Shown here piece after piece: positions 36,801 through 44,919 of a stretch of 64,000 nt of DNA. The position numbers and the translations under genes were made by a program. The notes under the pieces are model-generated. The model was not told where the DNA came from, made no database searches, and worked only from the letters and a program-made list of their open reading frames with translations. The stretch is from Panagrolaimus kolymaensis. Lineage: Eukaryota > Nematoda > Chromadorea > Rhabditida > Panagrolaimidae. Position 1 is the stretch's first letter, and each line of letters begins with the position of its first letter. The DNA lies in the NCBI GenBank assembly GCA_028622995.1, contig JAJQJQ010000026.1:1426001-1490000 (forward strand), given 5' to 3'.

Positions 36801-38350
36801 TTGTCAAGTTATAAAACAAACAACAACAAATAAAAGTCCAAAAGCTGATAGTTTGCTCCTTGGATGGCGTTTATTTACCATTTTAACAGCCTATTTTGCT
36901 GCTTCACCCACACTTCAACCATATTTGTTTAAATATTTAAATGAGATTGGAAATGATCCTCGTCGGCCTTTTAATGGAACAGCCTCACTTTGTTTACAAA
37001 ATTATCAACAAACATTAAAATATGGTGGAAGGAAATATATTTTAACAGCTGCTGAAGTTGAAGCCATTACTGTAAGTTTCAAGAAGAAGAAAATGTTAAA
37101 TGCTGCTAAATTTTTTAGAATGGTAAAAATGTTAAACGTCAAGCTTTTGAATTACCTGGAGGCCAAAAAAGATTTATTAGTATCAAAACTATTACAGTTG
37201 CAGAAGAAATTATTAAAGAACTTTGCACTGAAATGAATGTTTGGAGCGAAGCGGAACAGCATGAATTTGCATTGTGTTATATTTTGGAAAAAGGTTTGTT
37301 GTCACAAAAAATTAAAGTTTTTGTTACCCAAAATTAAAATTAATCTTTTTAGATAGCACTCTTCGAGTTCTAAGCAATGATGAATATATTTTGGATATAA
37401 CTTCTGAACTTGAAACTCGAAATGAAAAATATATTTTAATTTTAACTCGAACTGTTTGGATTCATCCTTTGCGAGAGGATAACAGTTTATATATCGATGT
37501 ACTTTTCTTCCAAATGGTTCCAAATTATTTGGCTGGTTTATTAACGGTTATTCCATTTAACAGTGCTAATAATAATCAACTTCCGGCTAAAACTTTGGAT
37601 GATGCAGCAATTTTGGCGGCTTTGTTATTTATGGCAAGCACGGATAATCCTGAAAGTCTCAATGATTCTTTAGTTCAAACTATTGTTCCTCGAGCTGTTC
37701 TCGAAAGAGCTAATTTATCAGCAGCAAATTGGTTGGAAAGAATCAAACAAAAATTGGCTACTTTCCCATCGAGTTATTATGGTAGTCTTGCGAGAATGGA
37801 ATTTTTGAGTGAGTTTAAAAAATAAATAAAGAAAATGCATTTTAAAAGAAAATTTATTATAGGATTCATTGAAAAATGGCCTTTGTATGGTTCGTCATTT
37901 TATTTTGTAACCAAATGCAAAGCAGCAGAGAAAACATTTAAAAATCCAGTAGTCGCTGTAAATAAAGATGGCTTAAAAATTCTTGCTTCCACAACTATGG
38001 AAACCATTTGGAATGTTAAACTTAATAATGTAAGCTTCCTTTTTACTTGAAATTATGTAACAAAATTTACTATTAATATTTTCAGATTCGATCATCTCGA
38101 AAATATTCAATCAATGGAAATGGCTTTTTAGATGTAAACATTGTTCAAGAAAATGATAAAAATGCTCCAGACTCAAAATTAAGCATTGAAACTGATTCGG
38201 TATTTAAAATTTTTTCTCCATTTTTAATAATAAAAAAATATGTTTCAGGGATCCGAAATTGCTCGAGTAATTGGACAATATGTTTATTTAAACAATCAAA
38301 AAACATCATCTTCATATATTGTAAATCCACGAAATTCAAAGCAAGCATAA
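24827..38350 (+). CDS. Unconventional myosin, class XII/XV type (MyTH4-FERM, HUM-4-like)
   Basis: A large multi-exon gene. The start is the ATG at 24827, after an isolated acceptor (TTTTCAG at 24813). The motor follows at once (NGNAILEAVEGRYENSKIY, then TFVGSTLLALNPNRQF), without an N-terminal SH3. The P-loop is GNSGSGKTT (usual GESGAGKT), switch I is NDSATRFG (usual NNNSSRFGK) and switch II is DLFGFE. Two IQ-like motifs lie at 28520-28640, then a MyTH4 domain (28985-29480), a FERM-like region, a long Ser/Pro/Arg-rich linker (29870-32340), a further FERM-related section (32365-33090) and an SH3 (33092-33300, NWLYGKIGNRFGWFPAEYVQP). A second MyTH4 (36366-37060) and a FERM domain (37120-38350) end it. 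The layout matches myosin XV and nematode HUM-4, which carry cargo along or to tips of actin protrusions. Two introns hold unusual cargo (26434-27517 and 34761-36098). Confidence 0.88.
26445..26605 (+). repeat. Left arm: tandem GTCGAC-containing repeat
   Basis: About nine imperfect 17-18-bp units of the form AATGTCGACC(A/G)GACAC, each centred on the palindrome GTCGAC, with variants CATAATGTCGAC. They are the inverted counterpart of the right arm at 27350-27507. Confidence 0.85.
27350..27507 (-). repeat. Right arm: inverted tandem GTCGAC-containing repeat
   Basis: About nine 17-18-bp units of the form GTCGACATTGTGTCCG or GTCGACATTATGG, the reverse complement of the left arm. The units are not identical, so the array has diverged or was rearranged since formation. 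Confidence 0.85.
33556..34744. other. Non-coding part of the large myosin intron
   Basis: 1.2 kb of T-rich sequence following the SH3-containing exons, with no domain-bearing ORF. It may act as promoter for the single-exon gene at 34761. If the myosin exon ending at 33555 (GGGGGGPEN) splices to 36366 (VYSNWEDQQ), phase is kept and this whole stretch is intronic. Confidence 0.45.
34761..36098 (+). CDS. Gly/Gln/Pro-rich protein with a conserved-looking Cys motif, nested in a myosin intron
   Basis: A single uninterrupted 445-aa ORF with its own stop, in the same orientation as the myosin. The ATG lies 16 nt after an isolated acceptor-like TTGTTAG, compatible with spliced-leader addition. Composition: an Arg/Ser/Tyr-rich N-terminus, long Gln/His and poly-Gly tracts, then a distinct block VYHRIHCCCFSFKWPPFAYE ending in CEPP, then a Pro-rich tail with three SPRDPLYPQ-type repeats (35950-36030). 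The tri-cysteine block next to aromatic/Pro residues could be a palmitoylation site or a metal-binding knuckle; I do not recognise the family. Alternatively this is an alternative last exon of the myosin giving a tail without the second MyTH4-FERM. Confidence 0.6.
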   Translation: MMDSSNRHSRSHSRFPPIDEHPGGYPTGQPLDNSHRSKSLDNRRDFAPEDNYDRYPSIDRNSTFHASLGRRPRRDEYNSSHQQQQRGGGGGGDFFNETITIPTAHSKASGGHQFDSRLKAEAGDEDWTNYDRQVRYNTERTVYPSQQQKQQHRMTAAPPPIYYEDYGYRNNQFQPGLPQELSPHSQVSRYPESELYQRRYDNRGGHQQQNQYQQQQHHQQHQFSAGGNRGGAAYLGEEGYDGYADNEATAQRNMDYTATSKHAAAQGGGMAAISGASGAAAASRGGGGGGGHYRYHHESHSHGGGGTGGKARYGQANGYSQNQTAFSQSREKRSGGGGFFGGGRRKGAGSEIAGERVYHRIHCCCFSFKWPPFAYEECEPPRPMYPQASKDQMYPPQSPRDPLYPQSPRDPLYPQSPRDPMYPQPLPKDASPMPIRHQQPPPPQY

Positions 38351-38726
38351 CTAATAATTTTACAAATTTCTAAATATTTAAACAAAAAAAAGTTTTATTT
38401 TATAATTTTTTGGAGTAATTTTTTTTTACATTCCCTCTTTTACCACAAATAAGTATTTGCCGTTTGCCTTTGTTTTTTAATATTAATTATTTAAAAAATA
38501 TGAATATGAAAGAGTATTATAAATAAATTATTAACAACAACAAACTGCTTTAAAAAAAGTTTGAGATTTGGTGTATCTTTCAAGACATCATTGTCTTTAA
38601 GCGAAAAAGGTTTGTGTGCATAGCAACATCAGTGTCAAAAAAAATTGAAACTTGACAACTTACTCATACTTTTTTTTCATTCAAAAAACTTCTTTTTTTT
38701 AATTTGGATAATTTCTTAAAATTCTG

Positions 38727-39692
38727 ATGAGTAGTAATAATAATCCGCCAAGACGTTTAATTATTGCTCGACATGGAGAAAGAGTTGATTTTTGCTTTAA
38801 TGATTCATCGCATTGGACTACAAAAGTTGTGGATTCAAGTGGCCTTTATCGCCCATTCAATTTAAACATTCCAAGAAATTTACCAAAGCGTGCAAATGGA
38901 GTGGCTGGGTTTCGAACTGATACACCATTAACGGAAACTGGATATTTGCAATCTAAATTGATAGGTTGGATTATCCCCTTTTTTTTAAATTACAATTTTT
39001 TATTTTCCAGGTCGAGCATTTCGAGATAAAAATTTAAAATTTGATGCAGTATTTGTTTCACCTGCGCTTCGATGTATTCAAACTGCAATAGGAATTTTGA
39101 AAGGTAAAAAAAACATTGAAATTTATTTATCCAAAAAACGCTAATTAACAATTGTTTCAGGGATGAACGCCGGGCATTTAAAATTAAATATTGAACCAGG
39201 ATTATTTGAATGGCTTCAACTTTGCAGAAATATACTTCCAAATTGGATGACTCTCGATGAACTAGCTGAAGCGGGTTATCCTATTTCAAAAGATTATAAT
39301 CCTGTGTATAAAATATCTGATTTAAATTTAACTGAAAGTTTACACGAATATTATGAACGATCCTTTAAAGTTGCTAAAACTTTATTTGAAAAAACTCGAT
39401 ATCGTTAGTTTTGAAATTTAACAAACTTTAAATTTTTTACTTACATTTTTTAGAAAACATTTTATTCGTCTCCCATGGCTCTTCATTAGATGCATGCACA
39501 AGGTTAATGGTTGGTGGACAAAGTCGAAATACTAATGATTTTTATGATATCCTTCAACGAACTCCATATCTTTCAACAATTCAATTAAATGATATTGATA
39601 AAAAATATGAAATTTTTGGGTCACCTATAGCTCCATTAAAGCATTCTGTAAATAATGAATATGATTTTAAAATAGTTCACAAATATGCTTAA
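38727..39692 (+). CDS. Histidine phosphatase superfamily protein (UBASH3/Sts-like)
   Basis: Four exons (38727-38964, 39011-39102, 39161-39403, 39454-39692). The catalytic motif is [12 protein letters not shown] at the N-terminus (RHG with phospho-accepting His), followed by [13 protein letters not shown], the arginine in [11 protein letters not shown], and the second active-site histidine in [12 protein letters not shown]. This set and the ERVDFCF extension match the PGM domain of UBASH3A/B (Sts-1/2) and insect ecdysteroid-phosphate phosphatase. UBA and SH3 domains are absent, as in many nematode paralogues. It should be a cytosolic phosphatase; the substrate is unknown. Confidence 0.85.
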
Positions 39693-40076
39693 AAATAACA
39701 ACAAAAAATGTTATAATTTCTTCTTTCTTTCATTTATCCTTCTTACGTGTTTTTTCTTTTACTTTTTTTTACTCTGTTTTAGATATTTAATTAATTTACA
39801 CTTATTCAGTATTTAACAAACTTTAAAATATTATTATGCGCAAAGCTTTTATTTGTGATATCATTTTCTTGAGAGATTTTTTGTTTTATAAATAAAAATA
39901 TTATGTTTTTTAATTTTCTCAGCCATAATTTTTTCAACTTTTAAAGTTTATTTTTTCAGTTTTAAATAATAGCTTTTTTATTTCTAAAAAATGCATGAAA
40001 AAAAGAGTCAACAACATCAATGAAATTTTATAAATAAAGACAAATGAAAAATAATAATGGAAAAATGAGATTCGTT
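39693..40076. other. Convergent 3' region
   Basis: A/T-rich sequence between convergent genes, with AATAAA-like signals near 39890 and its complement near 40030. Nothing else seen. Confidence 0.5.
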
Positions 40077-40449
40077 TTAATTTGGATTTCGATTTGGTGT
40101 GGAAACAAGAACAACAGAATCACCTCGAATAAAAAGTAATGGAATTTCTCGAGTTGTGGTTTTAGCAATCTCTTCAGCACTATCTGGATCAGTTTCAGAA
40201 GTTGTAATGGTTTCAACAACATCACTCAAAATCATATTTAAATGTTGATCGAAACTTTGTAAAATTCCAGTTAAATGTCGATCAGTTCTCATTTTAACCA
40301 TAACATGTTCATTGAGGGCAAAGCGAATAAAATCAATTGGTTCTTCAATTGCGGCGGCCTAAAAAATTGTTTCACCAAAGATTATTTATTTTCAATTTTG
40401 AATTTTTCCTTACCACTTCAGCAAGTGCTTCACCATTGTCGTAACTCAT
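40077..40449 (-). CDS. lsm-3: U6 snRNA-associated Sm-like protein LSM3
   Basis: Two exons (40449-40414 and 40358-40077) encode about 105 aa. The order matches human LSM3 closely: EEPIDFIRFALNEHVMVKMR, then RHLTGILQSFDQHLNMILSD (Sm1 motif), a long acidic/Thr loop, and PLLFIRGDSVVLV (Sm2 motif). LSM3 is a ring subunit of both LSM2-8, which binds the U6 snRNA 3' end in the nucleus, and LSM1-7, which acts in mRNA decapping in the cytoplasm. It lies 216 bp downstream of the K/E-rich gene on the same strand and may share a transcript with it. Confidence 0.95.
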
Positions 40450-40665
40450 TTTGGCGAAAATTAAAAAAAAATATTATCTAAAAAAGTTTTAATAAATTAA
40501 AATAAAAGTTTTTGAAAAAAATTTGAATAAAAATAGTTAGGCTAAAAAAACCTTTCAACGATCACTAAAAAAAATAAAATGTCGAAACCAATTTATTTTA
40601 CAAACAAATTTTTTTTAATAAATAAATAAATAAAAATTAAATTTTTGAATATACTGTTTCATTTT

Positions 40666-42264
40666 TCACAAATCCATTTCCCTCATAATTGTATATATTT
40701 CTTCGTCAACTTCAACAGGGTTATATTCTTTTCGTGGAATTCTTGTTGATAAATCCATTACACTCATAACATCTTTTGGTTTAACAATAAATGAATCATG
40801 CCTTTCAAATTTCGATGAATCAGAAACTTTTAATAATGCAGTTTTATGAAGCAAATCCATATCGGTTTTTGATAATTTTGCTGACTTTTTGGAATCCATT
40901 TTCTTTTTATTTTCAAATTTTTTAGTTGCTTCTTGATTTTTTGAAGGAAAATATTTAAATCGAAGTTGCTGAAAATCTTTAGAAGTCAAAGGAATATTTG
41001 AATTTTGTGAATTTCTAATTAATGCTTGAAGTTCACAAATATATTTTATGGTTAATAATGGCGATGTATGATATCCTCCTTGATTATTTGCATTTGCAAT
41101 TGCATTTCGACGAACTTTTCGAAGTATAGCTTCACCGGGTGTAATTGGTTTTTTAACTAATTTTTTGACAATTCTTAATTTTGGTTGTTTTGCAACAGTT
41201 TCTTTTTCAGCTTGCTTTTTAGCTTTCTCATTTTCATAAAATTTAAATATATTCATTTTTTCATTTGATGTTTGTTGACGAGCTTTTTCCTTTTCTTCCT
41301 CTTTCTTCTTTTTCCTTGCTTCTTCAGCTTGTTTTGCTTGATGGGATTTAATTTTTAAAAGTTTTCTCAATGCTTTCTTTTGTTTTTGATTTTCTAATTC
41401 ATCCGTGGATGATTTGGAAGTGGAAGCAGCTACTGTAGCTGAAGATCCAATCGTTTTAGATATTTCATTTTTATTAGCTTGATCGGGTTTTCCCTCTTGC
41501 AGAATTTTCTTGAGTTCTCGCCATGTCAAAGGTTTTTCAGTTTCATCGGAGTTGTTTTTATTTATATTTGATGATTTCTTTGATCCTTCCTCCATTCCAA
41601 ATGAAGTCTTTAATCCAACTATAGATTCCATTTGTCGGGTATTATTTGATTTAAATTTTCCAAAATTAAATGCCATCGCTGTTTTCTTTTCGATGTTAGG
41701 TTTTCGCAATTTTTTTCCAGGAAGTGGCATAATTTTAACTTCGGAATTTGATTTCTCTTTGAACCTTAAAGATTCTAATTTGAAAAATGATCGCTCTGGG
41801 TCGAAGACTTTTTCCATATCCCCATTTTCCATTGGTTCTTCATGAGTTGATGCTGGGATTAATGGCGCAGACACACTAGCAGTTGACTCCTTTCTGGACA
41901 TTGAAGTTTCTTTTAATTTTTGAGCATCCTTTGAATTTGAGGCTTTAGCAGCTTCCTTCGACATCGGAATATCTCTGGCCTTTGGTAATTGTTTAGGATC
42001 AATTTGTGATACGGCTTTAGTGAGCATCGCAGTTTTTTGATTATCTTCAGCAATTTTTTGTTTTAATTTTCTAATTTTAGATGGATCAATGCGTCTTCTT
42101 TCAAGGGGTATTTTCTCATTAAAGTTTCGTCTTAAACCTTTTTGATATAATCCCTTTTTCCGCCTAAATCGGCTTCGTTTAAACAGATTTCCATCCATCA
42201 TCGTTGTATTTTTTTCTGTAATATTTTTTCCATCTTTCTCTGAATCTTTGATTGATAGTTGCAT
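40666..42264 (-). CDS. Lys/Glu-rich protein of unknown function
   Basis: One intronless 532-aa ORF, unusual among intron-rich neighbours. It is highly charged, with basic clusters at the N-terminus (FKRSRFRRKKGLYQKGLRR), a Lys/Glu/Ala helical segment in the middle (about 41230-41400) and a less biased C-terminal part (SPLLTIKYICELQALIRNS and SKDFQQLRFKYFPSK) that could be a folded module. Basic composition suggests a nuclear or RNA-associated protein. I do not recognise it. Its ATG is 38 bp from the stop of the MED9-like gene, preceded by an acceptor-like TTATAG directly before GAATG, consistent with an operon downstream position. Confidence 0.65.
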   Translation of the reverse strand: MQLSIKDSEKDGKNITEKNTTMMDGNLFKRSRFRRKKGLYQKGLRRNFNEKIPLERRRIDPSKIRKLKQKIAEDNQKTAMLTKAVSQIDPKQLPKARDIPMSKEAAKASNSKDAQKLKETSMSRKESTASVSAPLIPASTHEEPMENGDMEKVFDPERSFFKLESLRFKEKSNSEVKIMPLPGKKLRKPNIEKKTAMAFNFGKFKSNNTRQMESIVGLKTSFGMEEGSKKSSNINKNNSDETEKPLTWRELKKILQEGKPDQANKNEISKTIGSSATVAASTSKSSTDELENQKQKKALRKLLKIKSHQAKQAEEARKKKKEEEKEKARQQTSNEKMNIFKFYENEKAKKQAEKETVAKQPKLRIVKKLVKKPITPGEAILRKVRRNAIANANNQGGYHTSPLLTIKYICELQALIRNSQNSNIPLTSKDFQQLRFKYFPSKNQEATKKFENKKKMDSKKSAKLSKTDMDLLHKTALLKVSDSSKFERHDSFIVKPKDVMSVMDLSTRIPRKEYNPVEVDEEIYTIMREMDL

Positions 42265-42302
42265 TCCTATAACTTATTAATTTACAAAAATACTCTCAAT
42301 AA

Positions 42303-42788
42303 CTAAACTAAATTATTACGCTTTGGTTTTTCTATTGGTTGCCCTGTCAACTTTGCAAAGAATTCATCTTTAGTTTGAATGGATTCTAACAAAGCTTGAA
42401 GCGTTTGCTTTTGGTGCTCGCAAGTATCTTTCAATTCAGGTAATGTGTCAAATTCGTTTTTGAATCGTTGTAAATTTTCTTTCAAAGCAATAATATGATC
42501 AGCCATTTCACTATCTGCCCGATCCCTGCCACACCTATAAAATTATTTCATTCCCTACCTTTAACATATAAAAAAACTAAAGCCTTACATTCGCAATAAT
42601 CGTTGAACATTTCTTTTGAGTTTAATTAATTCGTTAATACATTTATTATTATTTATCTCATTTATCGGTAGCGGAGTATAAACATATTCACGATTTTCAA
42701 AAGGAATTGGTCGTTCAGGAGTTGGCGGGGTTTCGGGATCTGACATTTCCACATCTGGAAATGTATTTATAATAGCTGCTGCAACCAT
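42303..42788 (-). CDS. Mediator subunit 9-like protein
   Basis: Two exons (42788-42589, 42534-42303) encode 143 aa. The N-terminus is acidic and Pro-rich (SDPETPPTPERPIPFENRE). The rest is two helices: INELIKLKRNVQRLLRM and a C-terminal segment with LKENLQRFKNEFDTLPEL and HQKQTLQALLESIQTKDEF. The spacing and the xxLQxLxxxIxTKxEL pattern resemble the MED9 C-terminal helix pair, which sits in the Mediator middle module with MED4/MED7. Size fits (MED9 is about 146 aa in man). The call is by pattern only, since MED9 is a weakly conserved coiled-coil protein. Confidence 0.5.
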
Positions 42789-42963
42789 TTTATAAATAAA
42801 TTTATATACGCAGGTTTATCAAATAAAAGAGAAACCATAAATTTTTATTTATGCCGCAGAAAATTTCATTCAAAATTATTTTCTTGGCAATAAGTCAATT
42901 AGCTCAAGCAAAGACATGGCAACGAGAAAAAAATGAAACAATGGTTTGATACCTTTTTTTAGA

Positions 42964-43668
42964 ATGAATTCATCAAATAAAATCCTTGTTCTCGGCGATA
43001 CTGGTGTTGGTAAATCAACTTTTGTTTCAACATTATGTGGAAATCTCAATCGTTCAAATACAAGTACCATTGGCTGCCAAATTGAATTATTAAGCTATAT
43101 ATTTTCTGCTGGTACTCCACGTGAATGTTCAGAAATTGTGGAATTATGGGATGTTGGTGGAGCTTCAATACATCGACGAACTGCAAAAGAAATATTTTTA
43201 GATGACGCTATTGGTTTGATACTGGTTCATGATTTATCGAATTCAAAAAGTGAAGAAAATTTAATGCAATGGGCTAATCTGTTCTATGATAATTCTTATG
43301 ATAAACGAAAACTATCAATGCCATCTCAACCAATGACTTTTACTCCTGATTATGAACACAATCAACATCTTCCTACTCTGATAGTTGGTAAGTTGCCTTA
43401 ATTCTTTTCTTTATAACAAAATCGTGTTTTAGGTAGTCATTATGAAAGTCACCATAATCGAGCTCGAAATGATACAAAACTCACGAAGCTGAAAAGTCAA
43501 CCAAAAACTTTTATTGTAAATCTTGATTGTCGACATGAATTATTACCTGGTTCAACAGAAAAAATGACGGTTACTAAATTTATTGATATGGCTATAGAAA
43601 AATTAAGAGAACAAGATCCTTCAGGAACGTATGGTGGTCATCAACGTCGTCGACGAATTGCTCCTTAA
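42964..43668 (+). CDS. Rab-like small GTPase RABL3
   Basis: Two exons (42964-43387, 43433-43668) encode 219 aa. The G1 loop is GDTGVGKST; G3 is WDVGG in place of the usual WDTAGQ, as in RABL3. The conserved RABL3 features STIGCQIELL, YDNSYDKRK and PTLIVGSHYESHHNRAR are present, and the C-terminus (HQRRRRIAP) lacks a prenylation cysteine. RABL3 interacts with small GTPase chaperone machinery and has been linked to KRAS prenylation and ciliary or developmental functions in vertebrates; its nematode role is unknown. The start at 42964 precedes SSNKILVLG; an upstream in-frame Met at 42946 is possible. It is divergent from the MED9-like gene. Confidence 0.9.
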
Positions 43669-43906
43669 TAATTTATTTAGTTTCCTTTTTATGTTTATTT
43701 TGGGTTTTCCATTTTTGTTATAATAATTGTTTAGAGTTTTATGTGAATAAAGGGTTTTGTTTATTTGTTTTCTTCAGAAAGTATGGTAGAGAAAGTTACA
43801 AAGTTGTTTGAGATTCAAATAGTAAAAAGAAAAAGTGGAGTATATAAAAATGATAATAACATAAGTTAGAGATCAAGGCAATGTTGATAAATGAGATAGA
43901 AAAAAG

Positions 43907-44401
43907 TTAAGTTGAAGATGAACCGCTAGCAGCATTGGCTCGGCTTTGTTTATCAAGTTCAATAAGTGTTTCTCTAACAAGAACGCGGGCTTGAGTGATT
44001 CCACGTTTAAGTCTATCAGCACAATTTCGATTTCCGCTATAAGTGGGTCGAATATCCTTATTTATTTCTTCAATAATCATAAGCAAATGATTATATTTTG
44101 AACCACCATGAGCTGGAGCGGGGACAGAATATTGAGGTAAAACAGCTGCAGGAATTGCTGCTGTTGTAGGAGCTGCTAAGGCACTCGATGTTGCTGCTGA
44201 TGGTACGGAAGAAGTTGTGGTATTGGCATTTGTTGATTGAGTTGCTGCAGATGATGATGATTTAGCTTGAGCAGCGGCTGCAGCAGCAGCTTGAGCTGCT
44301 TGAAGGGCTGCAACATATTGTGGATTATGTTGAGCTAATAATTGCATAGCAGCCATAAGTTGATCAGGTTTCATATCGGCTAATGCTTTATTAGTATCCA
44401 T
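43907..44401 (-). CDS. CDK2-associated protein (CDK2AP1/DOC-1 family, NuRD subunit)
   Basis: A single exon of 164 aa. The N-terminal half is low complexity with a long Ala tract (QAAQAAAAAAAQAK) and Ser/Thr-rich sequence. The C-terminal half is the family domain: SKYNHLLMIIEEINKDIRPT, then YSGNRNCADRLKRGI and ARVLVRETLIELDKQ, close to the human DOC-1 domain. CDK2AP1 binds the NuRD chromatin-remodelling complex and, in mammals, CDK2. The domain is helical and dimerises. It is convergent with RABL3 to the left. Confidence 0.88.
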   Translation of the reverse strand: MDTNKALADMKPDQLMAAMQLLAQHNPQYVAALQAAQAAAAAAAQAKSSSSAATQSTNANTTTSSVPSAATSSALAAPTTAAIPAAVLPQYSVPAPAHGGSKYNHLLMIIEEINKDIRPTYSGNRNCADRLKRGITQARVLVRETLIELDKQSRANAASGSSST

Positions 44402-44610
44402 GGTTAATTATAAAATAGGTAATATAGCAATTAACAGTTGGTTGGGTAAAAATTAATCTGGGAATTTTAGCTTTCCTTCTAATAACCAAACGATAGTAAA
44501 AAAAGTAACTTTACTAATTTTTTGAACACTTTTATTTTGGCTTCATTTTTTTCGTTCTGAGACTAGAAAAACAAGCTTCATTGAAAACAGAAAATTCGGT
44601 GGGTCTACAT

Positions 44611-44675
44611 CTTTCGGAAAGTAAAAATTTTTCACTTTCCGAGAGTTGAGCCCTTTTTTGGCGGGAGATTCAAAT
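44611..44675. repeat. Short palindrome with CTTTCGGAAAGT arm, copy 1
   Basis: CTTTCGGAAAGT at 44611-44622 faces ACTTTCCGAG at 44634-44643 across an A/T loop, followed by a GAGTTGAGCCCTTTTTTGGC-type tail. The same arms and a similar tail recur at 52643-52735. No known family recognised. Confidence 0.6.
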
Positions 44676-44919
44676 TTAGTGGCATTTTGTTCCAACAACT
44701 TACAGTCAGAAACCTTGCCTCAAATTTTTGATTTTTATAGTTTTCCAACTGTTTTGTCCATCAGAATATTATTTATTGATTCAATAATTTATTTTTTTTA
44801 AATATTATCATTTTACATGCATAAAGTAACTCAACAAATATATACAAACAAAGTATGATCACAAATACATATATACAAACAAAGCTTAATTTTTACATTT
44901 GTACTTTAACTTTACTAAT

